Assembly (NCBI RefSeq): GCF_013375555.1
Contig: NZ_JABXWB010000005.1
Location: forward strand, 1,321,001 to 1,385,000
From: Sphingobium sp. EM0848
GTDB taxonomy: Bacteria; Pseudomonadota; Alphaproteobacteria; Sphingomonadales; Sphingomonadaceae
Direction: 5' to 3'
DNA: 64,000 nucleotides
Part shown: piece by piece, positions 51,000 to 59,065 of the stretch
Layout of the letters: each line of letters begins with the position of its first letter
Numbering within the stretch: the first letter of the stretch is position 1
The notes under the pieces: model-generated
Database searches by the model: none
Seen by the model: the letters and a program-made list of their open reading frames with translations, nothing else
What the model was told of the DNA's origin: nothing
Made by a program: the position numbers and the translations under genes

Positions 51000-51758
51000 A
51001 TGCGTGGATTGAAGGGTAAGACCGGCATCGTCGCGGGCGGTGGGCGCGGCATCGGCGCGGCGACGGCGCGGCGTCTGGCGGACGAAGGCGCGCAGGTCGT
51101 GATCGGCGACATCATGGCGGAATGGGCGATGGATACCGCCGCAGCGATCCGCGAGCAGGGCGGCAAGGCGATTGGCGTGGCGTTGGACGGCACCAGCGCG
51201 GCGTCGCAGGCGGCCATCGTACAGGCGGCGTTGGATGAATTTGGCGGCCTCGACTTCTACCATTCCAATCTGGCGGGCGGGACAGAGGGGGATATCGATA
51301 TCCTCAATTGCAGCGAGGAAGTGCTGGACCGCAGCTTCGCCATCAACGCGAAGAGCCATTTCCTGGCCACGCAGGCGGCGCTGCCCGTGTTGATCGAGCG
51401 GGGCGGCGGGGCGATGATCTACACCTCCTCCGGCGCGGCGATTTCCGGCAATCCGTTGCAGGTCGCCTATCCCATGACGAAGAACGCGCTGCATGCGCTG
51501 GTCCGCCATGTCGCGCGCAAATTCGGCAAGCAGGGCATCCGCGCCAACGGCATCTGCCCCGGCGTGGTGATGACCGAAGCCGTCGCCCAGCATTTGACCC
51601 AGGATTATGTCGACTCCATGCTGGCCGCCATTCCGCACCGGCGGTTGGGCCAGCCGGACGATATTGCCGGGGCCATCGCCTTCCTCGCCTCCGATGACGG
51701 GGTGTGGGTCAATGGCCAGCTCTGGCATGTGAACGGCGGATCGCTGTTGCGGGATTGA
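51000..51758 (+). CDS. Short-chain dehydrogenase/reductase
   Basis: 252-aa SDR: VAGGGRGIGAATA, and the active site YTSSGAAISG with YPMTK. The usual NNAG is replaced by HSNLAG; the partial SDR at 63417 has the similar HANFAD, so the two form one subgroup. D-I-M after beta-2 suggests NAD(H). Start ATG 51000 follows AAGGA. It lies between the amidase and the MFS transporter with gaps of 18 and 4 bp. Confidence 0.88.
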   Translation: MRGLKGKTGIVAGGGRGIGAATARRLADEGAQVVIGDIMAEWAMDTAAAIREQGGKAIGVALDGTSAASQAAIVQAALDEFGGLDFYHSNLAGGTEGDIDILNCSEEVLDRSFAINAKSHFLATQAALPVLIERGGGAMIYTSSGAAISGNPLQVAYPMTKNALHALVRHVARKFGKQGIRANGICPGVVMTEAVAQHLTQDYVDSMLAAIPHRRLGQPDDIAGAIAFLASDDGVWVNGQLWHVNGGSLLRD

Positions 51759-51762
51759 TGCC

Positions 51763-53064
51763 ATGAACAGCCGGACAGCTTCCGTGCCCCCCTCCAATCC
51801 GTGGGTCGTGCTGGCGATGCTGCTGGCGATCTACATCTTCAACTTCGCCGACCGTTATCTGATCACGGGACTGATCGGGCCGATCAAGGCGGAGTTTGGG
51901 TTGGGCGACGGGATGATGGGCCTGCTGATGGGGCCGGCTTTCGTCGTGTTGTACGTCGTGCTGGGGGTGCCCTTTGCGCGGATGGCTGACCGGGGAAGCC
52001 GAATCCGCATCATCGCGGCGGGCTGCGTGTTGTGGAGCGGCGCGACGGTTGCGACCGGGCTTGCTACTGGCCCGATCAGCCTGGCGCTGGCACGGGTCGG
52101 CGTCGGCGTGGGGGAGGCGGCCTTCGTCGCCCCGGCCTATTCGTTGCTGTCCGATTATTTCCGGCCTGAAAAGCGCGGCTTCGCCTTCGCGCTGCTGGGG
52201 TTGGCCACTTATTTCGGCCAAATTGCCGGGCAGGGCGGCGGTCCCGCGATCGCGGCGGTGCATGGCTGGCGGCTGGCCTTTATCGGCATGGGCGTGGCGG
52301 GCGTGGCGCTGGGGGTGCTGGCGCTGTGGCTGATTCGAGAGCCGGTGCGCACGAAACTGGCGGAGGATGGGGTCATGCCCTTCGGCCGGCTGGTGGCGCT
52401 GCTGCTGCGGCGACCTGCCTTCCTGCTGATGGCGTTGACTTTTGGGCTGGCCGCGCTGTCGGGCGTTGCCTTTTCCTATTGGGGGCCGGAACTGTTCGCG
52501 CGGCGTTATGGGCTGGACCCGGTGACCGCCAAGTCCGCTTTCGCGCTCAATTTCGGTCTGTCGGGGTTGATCGGCACCCTGTTGTTCGGTGCGCTGGCCG
52601 ACCGGCTGTCGGCACGCAGCATGATATGGCCCTCGCGCCTGTCTGCGCTGGCTATTGGCGCGGCGACGGCGGCGATTCTGGCTGCGACCTGGGCGGACAG
52701 CTTCACGCTGGCGCGCTGGCTGGCAGTGCCGGCGGGGCTGCTGGGGGGCGGTTGGCCGGTGGGGCTCCTCGCCACCCTGCAGTATATGCTGCCCGCGTCG
52801 ATCCGCGCCTCGTCCACCGCCTTGTTCCTGGCGGCGACAACTTTGCTGGGCTATTTCGTCGCGCCCTGGGCGACTGGCGCGATCAGCGGCTGGCTCGGCA
52901 ATGACGGGCATTCGCTCGCCATTGCGCTCAGCCTGATCATTCCCTTCGGTTTCCTGGCTTCGGCGCTTGGCTGGCTGGCCGGCGCCCGGCTGGAGCGGGA
53001 CCGGCAGGCATTGGCACAGGCCCCGTTTCCATCGGCCGGACATTGTGCCATGGAACCCGCATGA
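51763..53064 (+). CDS. MFS transporter, spinster/GudP-like
   Basis: 433-aa inner-membrane protein with 12 hydrophobic segments. Helix 1 has YIFNFADRYLITGLIGPIK, typical of the spinster-like MFS group; the 2-3 loop motif is GVPFARMADRGSR and PAYSLLSDYFRPEKRG follows. It begins 4 bp after the SDR and its stop overlaps the first Lrp gene (ATGA). It probably carries the acid substrate or an intermediate across the inner membrane after the TonB receptor. Confidence 0.88.
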   Translation: MNSRTASVPPSNPWVVLAMLLAIYIFNFADRYLITGLIGPIKAEFGLGDGMMGLLMGPAFVVLYVVLGVPFARMADRGSRIRIIAAGCVLWSGATVATGLATGPISLALARVGVGVGEAAFVAPAYSLLSDYFRPEKRGFAFALLGLATYFGQIAGQGGGPAIAAVHGWRLAFIGMGVAGVALGVLALWLIREPVRTKLAEDGVMPFGRLVALLLRRPAFLLMALTFGLAALSGVAFSYWGPELFARRYGLDPVTAKSAFALNFGLSGLIGTLLFGALADRLSARSMIWPSRLSALAIGAATAAILAATWADSFTLARWLAVPAGLLGGGWPVGLLATLQYMLPASIRASSTALFLAATTLLGYFVAPWATGAISGWLGNDGHSLAIALSLIIPFGFLASALGWLAGARLERDRQALAQAPFPSAGHCAMEPA

Positions 53065-53540
53065 ATGAAGGCTTTTCCATCGACGAGATCGACCGCAAGA
53101 TCATCGGCCACCTGCGCCGCAACGGACGGTCCACCAACCAGCAGATCGCAGAATCGCTCGACCTGACAGCCGCCACGGTGTCGGGTCGCATCCGCCGGAT
53201 GGAGCAGTCCGACAAGTTGAACGTGGTCGCCGTGTCGGACTTTGCGGCCCATGGGCTGGACGTGTTGATCCAGATGGCGATCGAGGTCGACGGTCGCGCC
53301 GCGTCGGACGTTGCCGATGAACTGGCGACGCTGCCCGAAGTCTTCGCTGTTTTCCTCGTCACCGGGCGGCATAATATCGACCTGCTGCTGGCGCTGCGGG
53401 AATATGGCGACCTGCCCAATCTGATGATCGACAAATTGTCCAAGATCCGGGGGGTACGGACGATGCGGCCCTCCATCGTGCTGGACGTCATCAAATATCA
53501 GTTCGAATCGGGGCCACTCGTTTCGGGAGGTGGTGCATGA
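53061..53540 (+). CDS. Lrp/AsnC-family regulator, partner A (second pair)
   Basis: 159 aa. The AsnC-type HTH (IDRKIIGHLRRNGRSTNQQI, LTAATVSGRIRRME) is followed by a RAM domain ending RTMRPSIVLDVIKYQFE. It matches the A protein at 6119 over its whole length. The start ATG 53061 overlaps the MFS stop (ATGA), and its own stop overlaps partner B (ATGA), so it is translated with the transport operon. This places the regulators under control of the promoter at 45.6 kb, where candidate sites form a 9-bp inverted repeat: a feedback loop. Confidence 0.9.
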   Translation: MNEGFSIDEIDRKIIGHLRRNGRSTNQQIAESLDLTAATVSGRIRRMEQSDKLNVVAVSDFAAHGLDVLIQMAIEVDGRAASDVADELATLPEVFAVFLVTGRHNIDLLLALREYGDLPNLMIDKLSKIRGVRTMRPSIVLDVIKYQFESGPLVSGGGA

Positions 53541-54031
53541 GCAAGGCGTCCATCGATGATCTCGACCGTCAGCTGATCGACATGCTGGCGCGCGACGCCC
53601 GCGTGTCCAACCGCAAGATCGCTGCGGATCTGGGCGTCAATGAAGGCACGATTCGTGGCCGTATCAAGCGGTTGCAGCAGGACGGGCTGCTCGCCTTCAC
53701 TGCGATCACCAGCCTCGACCTGGACAGGGATGTTCGTATCGCCTTCATCGGCATCCAGGCCGATATAGAGAATATCCGCGACATTGCGCGGCAGATCGCG
53801 GCCATGCCCATGGCGCGGGCGGTGATGATCGTGGCTGGTCAGTTCAACATCATGGTGACCTGCCTGTTCACCGATCTGGGCAAGTTTCATCATGTGGCCG
53901 CAGACCAGATCCTGGCGATGCCGGGGGTACACCATATTGAAACCTCGATTGCGGTGGGCGCGGTCAAATATAATTCGCGGATCGTGCGCATCACGGAAAA
54001 GCCCCAGCCAGACGGTGATGATATCGGCTGA
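53537..54031 (+). CDS. Lrp/AsnC-family regulator, partner B (second pair)
   Basis: 164 aa, B-type: HTH IDDLDRQLIDMLARDARVSN, EGTIRGRIKRLQQDG; RAM domain ending GVHHIETSIAVGAVKYNSRI. Its closest relative in the window is partner B at 6598. The A and B genes overlap by ATGA, favouring a fixed A:B ratio and hetero-oligomers. It is the last gene of the synthetase-to-Lrp operon; 209 bp with two identical CGCA sites separate it from the acyl-CoA dehydrogenase operon. Confidence 0.9.
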   Translation: MSKASIDDLDRQLIDMLARDARVSNRKIAADLGVNEGTIRGRIKRLQQDGLLAFTAITSLDLDRDVRIAFIGIQADIENIRDIARQIAAMPMARAVMIVAGQFNIMVTCLFTDLGKFHHVAADQILAMPGVHHIETSIAVGAVKYNSRIVRITEKPQPDGDDIG

Positions 54032-54073
54032 TTAAGGCGACGATTCGACTTTTTCGTAAAACAGAATAGAAAA

Positions 54074-54148
54074 ATATCCGCAAATATCGAAAATGCCCCG
54101 GTTTCGATCTTGCAATTTATGGATTTTTAGATAATTATATCCGCAAAT
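54074..54148. promoter_or_regulatory. Two identical 12-mers spaced 63 bp: Lrp-pair operator
   Basis: ATATCCGCAAAT occurs at 54074-54085 and again at 54137-54148, same orientation, start to start 63 bp, which is six helical turns. They lie before the acyl-CoA dehydrogenase operon and just after the Lrp pair. Same-face, multi-turn spacing fits DNA wrapping by Lrp-family octamers. Confidence 0.65.
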
Positions 54149-54239
54149 GGTGGCGAGTTGCGCTTTCGTACCCGCCATTGCGGAACCGATAGCGGGCGTA
54201 AATCCGCGCAATGGGCCAAGGAAGAGGATTACCAGGCAA

Positions 54240-55298
54240 ATGGAATTCGCCTTTACCGAAGAGCAGCAGATGATTGCGGAGACGGCGCAGGCCTTCTTCC
54301 GCGACAATGCGACGAGTGAGCGCGTGCGTCGTGCCATGGCCATGGATGGCATCGATCAGGAATTGTGGACCGCCTTTTGCCGCGAACTAGGGTTGAGCGG
54401 CATCGGCCTGCCCGAAGAGACGGGCGGATCGGGGCTGGGCATGGTCGAACTGGCGATCATCGCGGAGGCTGCCGGCGCGCAGGTCGCCGCGCTGCCGATG
54501 CTGGGCAGTCTGGTGCAGGCGGCGCAGGCGATTGCGGCTGGGGGCACGCAGGATCAGAGTGCGGCGCTGCTGCCCGAGTTGATCTCTGGCGAGGCGATTG
54601 GCGGCTATTTTTATGACAGCGCGCTGAAGGTCGAGGGCGATCGGCTGACCGGCGGGGCGCAATATGTGACTCATGGCGCCAGTGCATCGCTGTTCGTCGT
54701 CACCGATAATCGGGGCATGTGGGTGGTCCGGGCCGATGATCCGGGCGTGACCGTCACAGCGCAGACCAGCATGGACCAGACCCGCCCGCTTGCCCGCGTG
54801 GCGCTGGACAGCGCGCAGGGTGAGGCGCTTGCCAATCCCGCCGCCGCGCTGGTCGCAGTGCATCGCGCCGCCTTCATTGCGGTGGCGGCGGAGGCTTTGG
54901 GCGGCGCGCAGGCCTGTCTCGACCGCACCGTCGCCTATTCGCAGGAACGCGTCCAGTTCGGCCGTCCGATCGGTTCGTTCCAGGCCTATAAGCACCGGCT
55001 GGCCGACATGATGATCGAGATCGAGCAGGCGCGTTCGGCGGTCTATTGGGCGGCCTGCGCGGTGGACGAGCGGTCCGATGAGGCTGATCTCGCGATCCAC
55101 GCCGCCAAGAGCTTCGCCGCCGATACATATTTCCGGTGCGCGGGTGACATGATCCAGCTGCATGGCGGCATCGGTTTCACCTGGGAACATGACGCGCATC
55201 TCTTCTTCAAACGCGCCCGCTCGCTCCAGACCATGTTGGGCAGCGGCAACTGGCACCGCGAACGCATTGCCACGATGATCCTGGGGGAAGCAGCATGA
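54240..55298 (+). CDS. Acyl-CoA dehydrogenase, short subunit type
   Basis: 352-aa flavoprotein of the acyl-CoA dehydrogenase fold: FAFTEEQQMIAETAQAFF start, ERVQFGRPIGSFQAYKHRLA, and the C-terminal MIQLHGGIGFTWEHDAHLFF. It is shorter than usual, and the middle beta domain (residues ~115-200) lacks the standard FAD-contacting FALTEP-type motif; it has GGYFYDSA instead. The catalytic-Glu region of typical members is not evident. This resembles FadE28-like partners of heteromeric steroid acyl-CoA dehydrogenases. ATG 54240; its stop overlaps the next gene (ATGA). Confidence 0.87.
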   Translation: MEFAFTEEQQMIAETAQAFFRDNATSERVRRAMAMDGIDQELWTAFCRELGLSGIGLPEETGGSGLGMVELAIIAEAAGAQVAALPMLGSLVQAAQAIAAGGTQDQSAALLPELISGEAIGGYFYDSALKVEGDRLTGGAQYVTHGASASLFVVTDNRGMWVVRADDPGVTVTAQTSMDQTRPLARVALDSAQGEALANPAAALVAVHRAAFIAVAAEALGGAQACLDRTVAYSQERVQFGRPIGSFQAYKHRLADMMIEIEQARSAVYWAACAVDERSDEADLAIHAAKSFAADTYFRCAGDMIQLHGGIGFTWEHDAHLFFKRARSLQTMLGSGNWHRERIATMILGEAA

Positions 55299-56479
55299 AA
55301 CTGGGTTTTTCGCAGGAAGACGAACTGTTCCGGCAGGAATGCGCCGACTGGCTGAATGGCCAGATGGCGGGCGAGTTCAAGGATATCAAGGGCATCGCCA
55401 AGCTGACCGGCAGCCCCGAGCGCCGCAAGGAATGGGAGCAGCAGCTCGCCGCCCATCGCTGGTCCTGCATCGGCTGGCCGTCGCAATGGGGCGGGCGCGA
55501 CGCGACGCTGGCGCAGCAGGTGATCTTCGCGGAGGAATATGCCCGCGCCGGGGTGCCGGGTCGTATCAACCATATCGGCGTCGAATTGGCCGGGCCGACC
55601 ATCCTGGCCTTCGGTACGGAGGAACAGAAGCGCCAGTTCCTGCCCGGCATCGCAGGTGGCACGACGATCTTCTGCCAGGGCTTTTCCGAACCCAATGCGG
55701 GGTCGGACCTGGCCAGCGTCCGCACGCGCGGGCGGCTGGAGGGCGGCGAATGGGTGGTGAACGGCCAGAAGATCTGGACCAGCCTTGCCCATATCTCCGA
55801 CTGGATCTTTGTTGTCACCCGCACGGAGGAAGGGTCGCAGGGACCCAAGGGCCTGACCTTCCTGATGATGCCGCTGGATCAGCCGGGCATTGAGGTGCGC
55901 GGCATCCGCCAGATCAATGGCGATGCTGAGTTCAACGAGACTTTCTTCACCGATGCGCGCTGTCCGGCGGACAGCCTGATCGGTGCGGTCGGGCAGGGCT
56001 GGGGCATCGCCATGGGCCTGCTCGCCTTCGAACGCGGCGTGTCGACGTTGGGCCAGCAAATGGGTTTTCGCAACGAACTGGACGAGATCATCGTGGCGGC
56101 CAAGGCCAATGGCGCGGCCAATGACCCGCTGATCCGCCAGCGTCTTGCGAAGGCGGAGATTGGCCTGCGGCTGATGCGCTATGGCGCGCTGCGGATGCTG
56201 TCGCAGACCGATCACAAGAAGATCGATGGCGCCGCGCTGACCTACAAGATCCAGTGGGCCAGCTGGCGCCGCAATCTGGGTGAACTGGCGATGGACGTGC
56301 TGGGGCAGGCGGGCGAAGTCACGGACCATGCGGAATATGAATGGGATATGCTGCCCAATCTGTTCCTCTTCTCCCGCGCTGACACCATCTATGGCGGCAC
56401 CAATCAGATTCAGCGCAACCTGATCGCGGAACGCGGGCTTGGCCTGCCGCGCGAACCGCGTTACGTCCCGAAAGGATGA
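55295..56479 (+). CDS. Acyl-CoA dehydrogenase, long subunit type
   Basis: 394-aa flavoprotein. The FAD and substrate motifs are FCQGFSEPNAGSDLASVRTR and VVNGQKIWTSLAH; the catalytic Glu candidate lies in LLAFERGVSTLG; the C-terminus has DTIYGGTNQIQRNLIAERGL. It begins within the stop of the 352-aa gene and probably forms an alpha2beta2 enzyme with it, as for the FadE28-FadE29 (ChsE1-ChsE2) enzymes of actinobacterial steroid side-chain degradation. It would introduce the 2,3 double bond into an acyl-CoA with a bulky ring group. Confidence 0.9.
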   Translation: MKLGFSQEDELFRQECADWLNGQMAGEFKDIKGIAKLTGSPERRKEWEQQLAAHRWSCIGWPSQWGGRDATLAQQVIFAEEYARAGVPGRINHIGVELAGPTILAFGTEEQKRQFLPGIAGGTTIFCQGFSEPNAGSDLASVRTRGRLEGGEWVVNGQKIWTSLAHISDWIFVVTRTEEGSQGPKGLTFLMMPLDQPGIEVRGIRQINGDAEFNETFFTDARCPADSLIGAVGQGWGIAMGLLAFERGVSTLGQQMGFRNELDEIIVAAKANGAANDPLIRQRLAKAEIGLRLMRYGALRMLSQTDHKKIDGAALTYKIQWASWRRNLGELAMDVLGQAGEVTDHAEYEWDMLPNLFLFSRADTIYGGTNQIQRNLIAERGLGLPREPRYVPKG

Positions 56480-56904
56480 CGCAAGAGGAAGATCTGTTCG
56501 AGCGGCTGAAGAACCTGCCGCCGCGTGGCCATCATGCCATGCTGGGGCTGTATTCGGTCGCCGACGGGCCTGACTGGGTGGAAATGGCCTGCCCCTATGA
56601 TCCACGCTTCCTGATGGATGCCGACAAGGGGCTGGTATCGTCAGGGCCGATCCTCTCGCTGATCGATGCGGCGGCGGGTGCGGCGGTGATCGCGCGGACG
56701 CGGCAATGGCGGCCGATGGCGACGCTGGACATGCGGGTTGATTATCTGCGCGGGGCGCGGGTGGGGCAGACTCTCCATGCCCGCGCCACCTGTCATCATC
56801 TGACGCGGCAGGTCGCTTTCCTGAATTGCGAGGTGCATGACGGAGCGCCGGAGGACCGCGTGGCCTCCGCCGCGATCAGTTTCTTTTTTATGGATGACGC
56901 ATGA
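56476..56904 (+). CDS. Hotdog-fold thioesterase, PaaI-like (first of two)
   Basis: 142-aa protein. The hotdog core is visible in KGLVSSGPILSLIDAAAGAA (central helix), ATLDMRVDYLRGARVGQTLH and ATCHHLTRQVAFLNCEV. Position and motifs fit a PaaI/YdiI-type acyl-CoA thioesterase. It overlaps both the dehydrogenase before it and the second hotdog gene after it by ATGA. A heteromeric complex with the next protein is possible. Confidence 0.87.
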   Translation: MTQEEDLFERLKNLPPRGHHAMLGLYSVADGPDWVEMACPYDPRFLMDADKGLVSSGPILSLIDAAAGAAVIARTRQWRPMATLDMRVDYLRGARVGQTLHARATCHHLTRQVAFLNCEVHDGAPEDRVASAAISFFFMDDA

Positions 56905-57266
56905 TCGCGGACACACCTTATGCACAGATGCTGGGGATTCGGACCCTTGATACCGGCACCTTGATGATGCCGGTGTCGTCCGATCTGGAGGGTCGGACTG
57001 GCTTTCTCTATGGTGGCGTGATCGCCAGCCTGTTGGAACTGGCCTGTCTGGAGGCGGTGTCGCTGGAACTGGGCGGGATCGACCGGCGGCCGCGGCCGGT
57101 GAATATTTCCTTCGACTTTCTGCGCGGCGGTGAAATGGCGGACAGCTTTGCGCAGGCACGGATCGTTCGGATCGGCAAGCGTATCGTGAACGCCAGCGCG
57201 CTTTGCTGGCAGCGTGACAGGGACAAGCCGATCGCCAGCGCGCGCATGCATTTGATGCTGGATTGA
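56901..57266 (+). CDS. Hotdog-fold thioesterase, PaaI-like (second of two)
   Basis: 121-aa protein. The core is GRTGFLYGGVIASLLELACLE (central helix with GG instead of HGG), NISFDFLRGGEMADSFAQAR and VRIGKRIVNASALCWQ. It overlaps the preceding hotdog gene by 4 bp. The two share the fold but are not close copies, so a functional division or heterodimer is more likely than redundancy. Last gene of the acyl-CoA dehydrogenase operon; its stop is 10 bp from the convergent AraC-type gene. Confidence 0.87.
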   Translation: MIADTPYAQMLGIRTLDTGTLMMPVSSDLEGRTGFLYGGVIASLLELACLEAVSLELGGIDRRPRPVNISFDFLRGGEMADSFAQARIVRIGKRIVNASALCWQRDRDKPIASARMHLMLD

Positions 57267-57276
57267 GGGAATCCCC

Positions 57277-58344
57277 TCACCCCAACCCTGCCCGCCAGGC
57301 TGCGGGCGACTGACCGGTCCATTGGTGGAAGGCCCGCCGAAACGCGGTGGCATCGCTGAAATGGGTGCGTCGCGCTATCTCCGTGATCGACAGTCGGGGA
57401 TCGGACAGCAGCCTTTCCGCAATATCCTGCCGGGCCTGGGCGCGAAGCGCGATCAGCGCGGTTCCCTCCGCCGCCAGCCGGCGTTTCAGCGTCGCTTCGC
57501 TGATGCTGAAGGACCGGGCCAGCCACGCTGCCGTCGCAGGCGCTTCGCCGCTGGTCAACATGGCCGCGAAGAGGTGCAGGATGCGTTCCGACAGGGGCGC
57601 GTCCTTCGACAGCGGCACGGCCAGATCGAAGGGAAAGCTGCGGATCAGCGGCTTCAGCTCCGGCGGCGTGCGGATGACGGGCCGGTCCAGATAGTCGGCG
57701 GCAAAGCGCAGGCTGTTTTCCGCCGCGCCATGGGTCAGCGGATGCGGCATCAGGTAGAAGATCGTCCGTTCATCCAGCAAAGGCGGATAGCGCATCGCCG
57801 CGCCCGTCAGCCGGATATCCTCCCCGATCAGCCAGCCGAACAGCCGATGATAGGTTGAAAGGCCCGTCAGGTCGGACAGATAGGCGCAGGCGTTGTGCAC
57901 CGTGCGCGCCGTTTCCATGTCCAGCCGCGCCATGCCGCCTTCCTCATGGAGGCGCAGCCGCCCGGCGCGCGGGCCGATGAGCAGGGAAAACTGGTCTGTC
58001 CGCTCAATCGCCTCGCGCAGTGTGCGGCTGGTGATGACGCAATGGCACAGCATGTCGATGCCGAGCTTGGTCAGGGGCTCGCGCCCCTCCTGCCGGGCGG
58101 CGCATTCGTCGAGTGCCCAGGTGCAACGGGCATAGAGCCGGGCGAACTCGTCATGGGACAAAGCAGGGGCAGGAGCGGTGGGGGAAAGCAGGCTGGCGGA
58201 GAGATGGGTCAACCCCGCATCACGCAGCAAAGCGGGCTGGTTGCCGCCATAGGCACCCACCAGGCGCAGCAGGTCGCGCGCCACCGTGGCCGAGGCGCGG
58301 CCCGGCGCTGGGCGGGAAAAATGTCTGTTGAGCTCCTTTGTCAT
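57277..58344 (-). CDS. AraC-family regulator (arabinose-binding-like N-terminus)
   Basis: 355 aa. N-terminal sensor domain (CHCVITSRTLREAIERTDQF, YLSDLTGLSTYHRLFGWLIG) and C-terminal AraC HTH (RSFSISEATLKRRLAAEGTA, ITEIARRTHFSDATAFRRAF). It is related over its length to the regulator at 21067. The ATG at 58344 has only a weak ribosome site. Divergent from the SnoaL-OYE-SDR-SDR operon over a region carrying an 8-bp inverted repeat of the CGCA motif, so it may co-control that operon with the Lrp pair. Confidence 0.87.
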   Translation of the reverse strand: MTKELNRHFSRPAPGRASATVARDLLRLVGAYGGNQPALLRDAGLTHLSASLLSPTAPAPALSHDEFARLYARCTWALDECAARQEGREPLTKLGIDMLCHCVITSRTLREAIERTDQFSLLIGPRAGRLRLHEEGGMARLDMETARTVHNACAYLSDLTGLSTYHRLFGWLIGEDIRLTGAAMRYPPLLDERTIFYLMPHPLTHGAAENSLRFAADYLDRPVIRTPPELKPLIRSFPFDLAVPLSKDAPLSERILHLFAAMLTSGEAPATAAWLARSFSISEATLKRRLAAEGTALIALRAQARQDIAERLLSDPRLSITEIARRTHFSDATAFRRAFHQWTGQSPAAWRAGLG

Positions 58345-58369
58345 TGCTTTTGACCTATTTTAACATTTT

Positions 58370-58407
58370 AATTTGCGCTTACAATGGTGAAAATCACTAC
58401 GCAAATT
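58370..58407. promoter_or_regulatory. Candidate operator: AATTTGCG/CGCAAATT inverted repeat
   Basis: AATTTGCG (58370-58377) and CGCAAATT (58400-58407) form a perfect 8-bp inverted repeat with a 22-bp spacer between the divergent AraC-type and SnoaL genes. TACGCAAATT at 58398-58407 also matches the 44567 site. Confidence 0.6.
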
Positions 58408-58427
58408 CAAAGGAGTTGAGGGAGAGC

Positions 58428-59060
58428 ATGAGCGAGACCGAAAGCCTGTTGGCGCGTATCGATCGGCTGGAATCGCTGGATGCGATCCGCCAGTTGCCCG
58501 CCAAATATTCACTGGCGCTGGACATGCGCGATTCCGATGCCTGGGTGAACCTGTTTCCCGAAGATGTGCGTGTCGGCGGCGGCAAGAGCGGGCGCAAGGC
58601 GCTGCGCGACTGGTTCGACGAAACCCATTCGATGCAGTTCGACGGCACGTCGCACCATATTGGCGGGCATATCATCGATTTCGACGATCCTGATCATGCG
58701 CAGGGCGTCGTCTATTCGAAGAACGAGCACGAATGCGGCCCCGAATGGGTCATCATGCAGATGATGTATTTCGATCAGTATGAACGGATCGAGGGTCGCT
58801 GGTATTTCCGCCGCCGCCTGCCGCTCTATTGGTATGCGACCGACCTCAACAAGCCGCCGGTCGGTGACCGCAAGATGCGCTGGCCGGGCGTCCCGCCCTA
58901 TCATGGCAGCTTCCATGATCTGTTCCCGAGTTGGAAGACCTATTGGGAACGGCTGGGTCAGCCCCATGACGGGCCGGTCGAACCGGCCGCGCCACTGGAG
59001 AAATTCATCGAGACGATGCGGCGTGGCGCTCCGCTGCCCAAGTCCCGCGTGCGGAGTTGA
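58428..59060 (+). CDS. SnoaL-like / NTF2-superfamily protein
   Basis: 210-aa protein. The family opening ARIDRLESLDAIRQLPAKYS and LALDMRDSDAWVNLFPEDVR resembles those of the SnoaL-like proteins at 8262 and 9693, followed by SHHIGGHIIDFDDPDHAQGV. A longer C-terminus (GVPPYHGSFHDLFPSWKTYW) distinguishes it. The ATG at 58428 has a GGAG/GGGAGAG site; the open frame upstream to 58338 runs through the operator. First gene of the operon with OYE and two SDRs; likely isomerase, dehydratase or lyase. Confidence 0.83.
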   Translation: MSETESLLARIDRLESLDAIRQLPAKYSLALDMRDSDAWVNLFPEDVRVGGGKSGRKALRDWFDETHSMQFDGTSHHIGGHIIDFDDPDHAQGVVYSKNEHECGPEWVIMQMMYFDQYERIEGRWYFRRRLPLYWYATDLNKPPVGDRKMRWPGVPPYHGSFHDLFPSWKTYWERLGQPHDGPVEPAAPLEKFIETMRRGAPLPKSRVRS

Positions 59061-59065
59061 AGGCG

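Noticed and set aside
48144..51797. 1217-codon open frame on the minus strand
   Set aside because: It is antisense to the Rieske, amidase and SDR genes, all of which have clear family motifs. Its translation is Arg/His/Gly-rich with no domain; long antisense frames are common in high-GC DNA.
51709..53043. 444-codon minus-strand frame rich in Gln and Arg
   Set aside because: Shadow of the MFS gene; hydrophobic helices on the plus strand give Gln/Arg-rich antisense translation.
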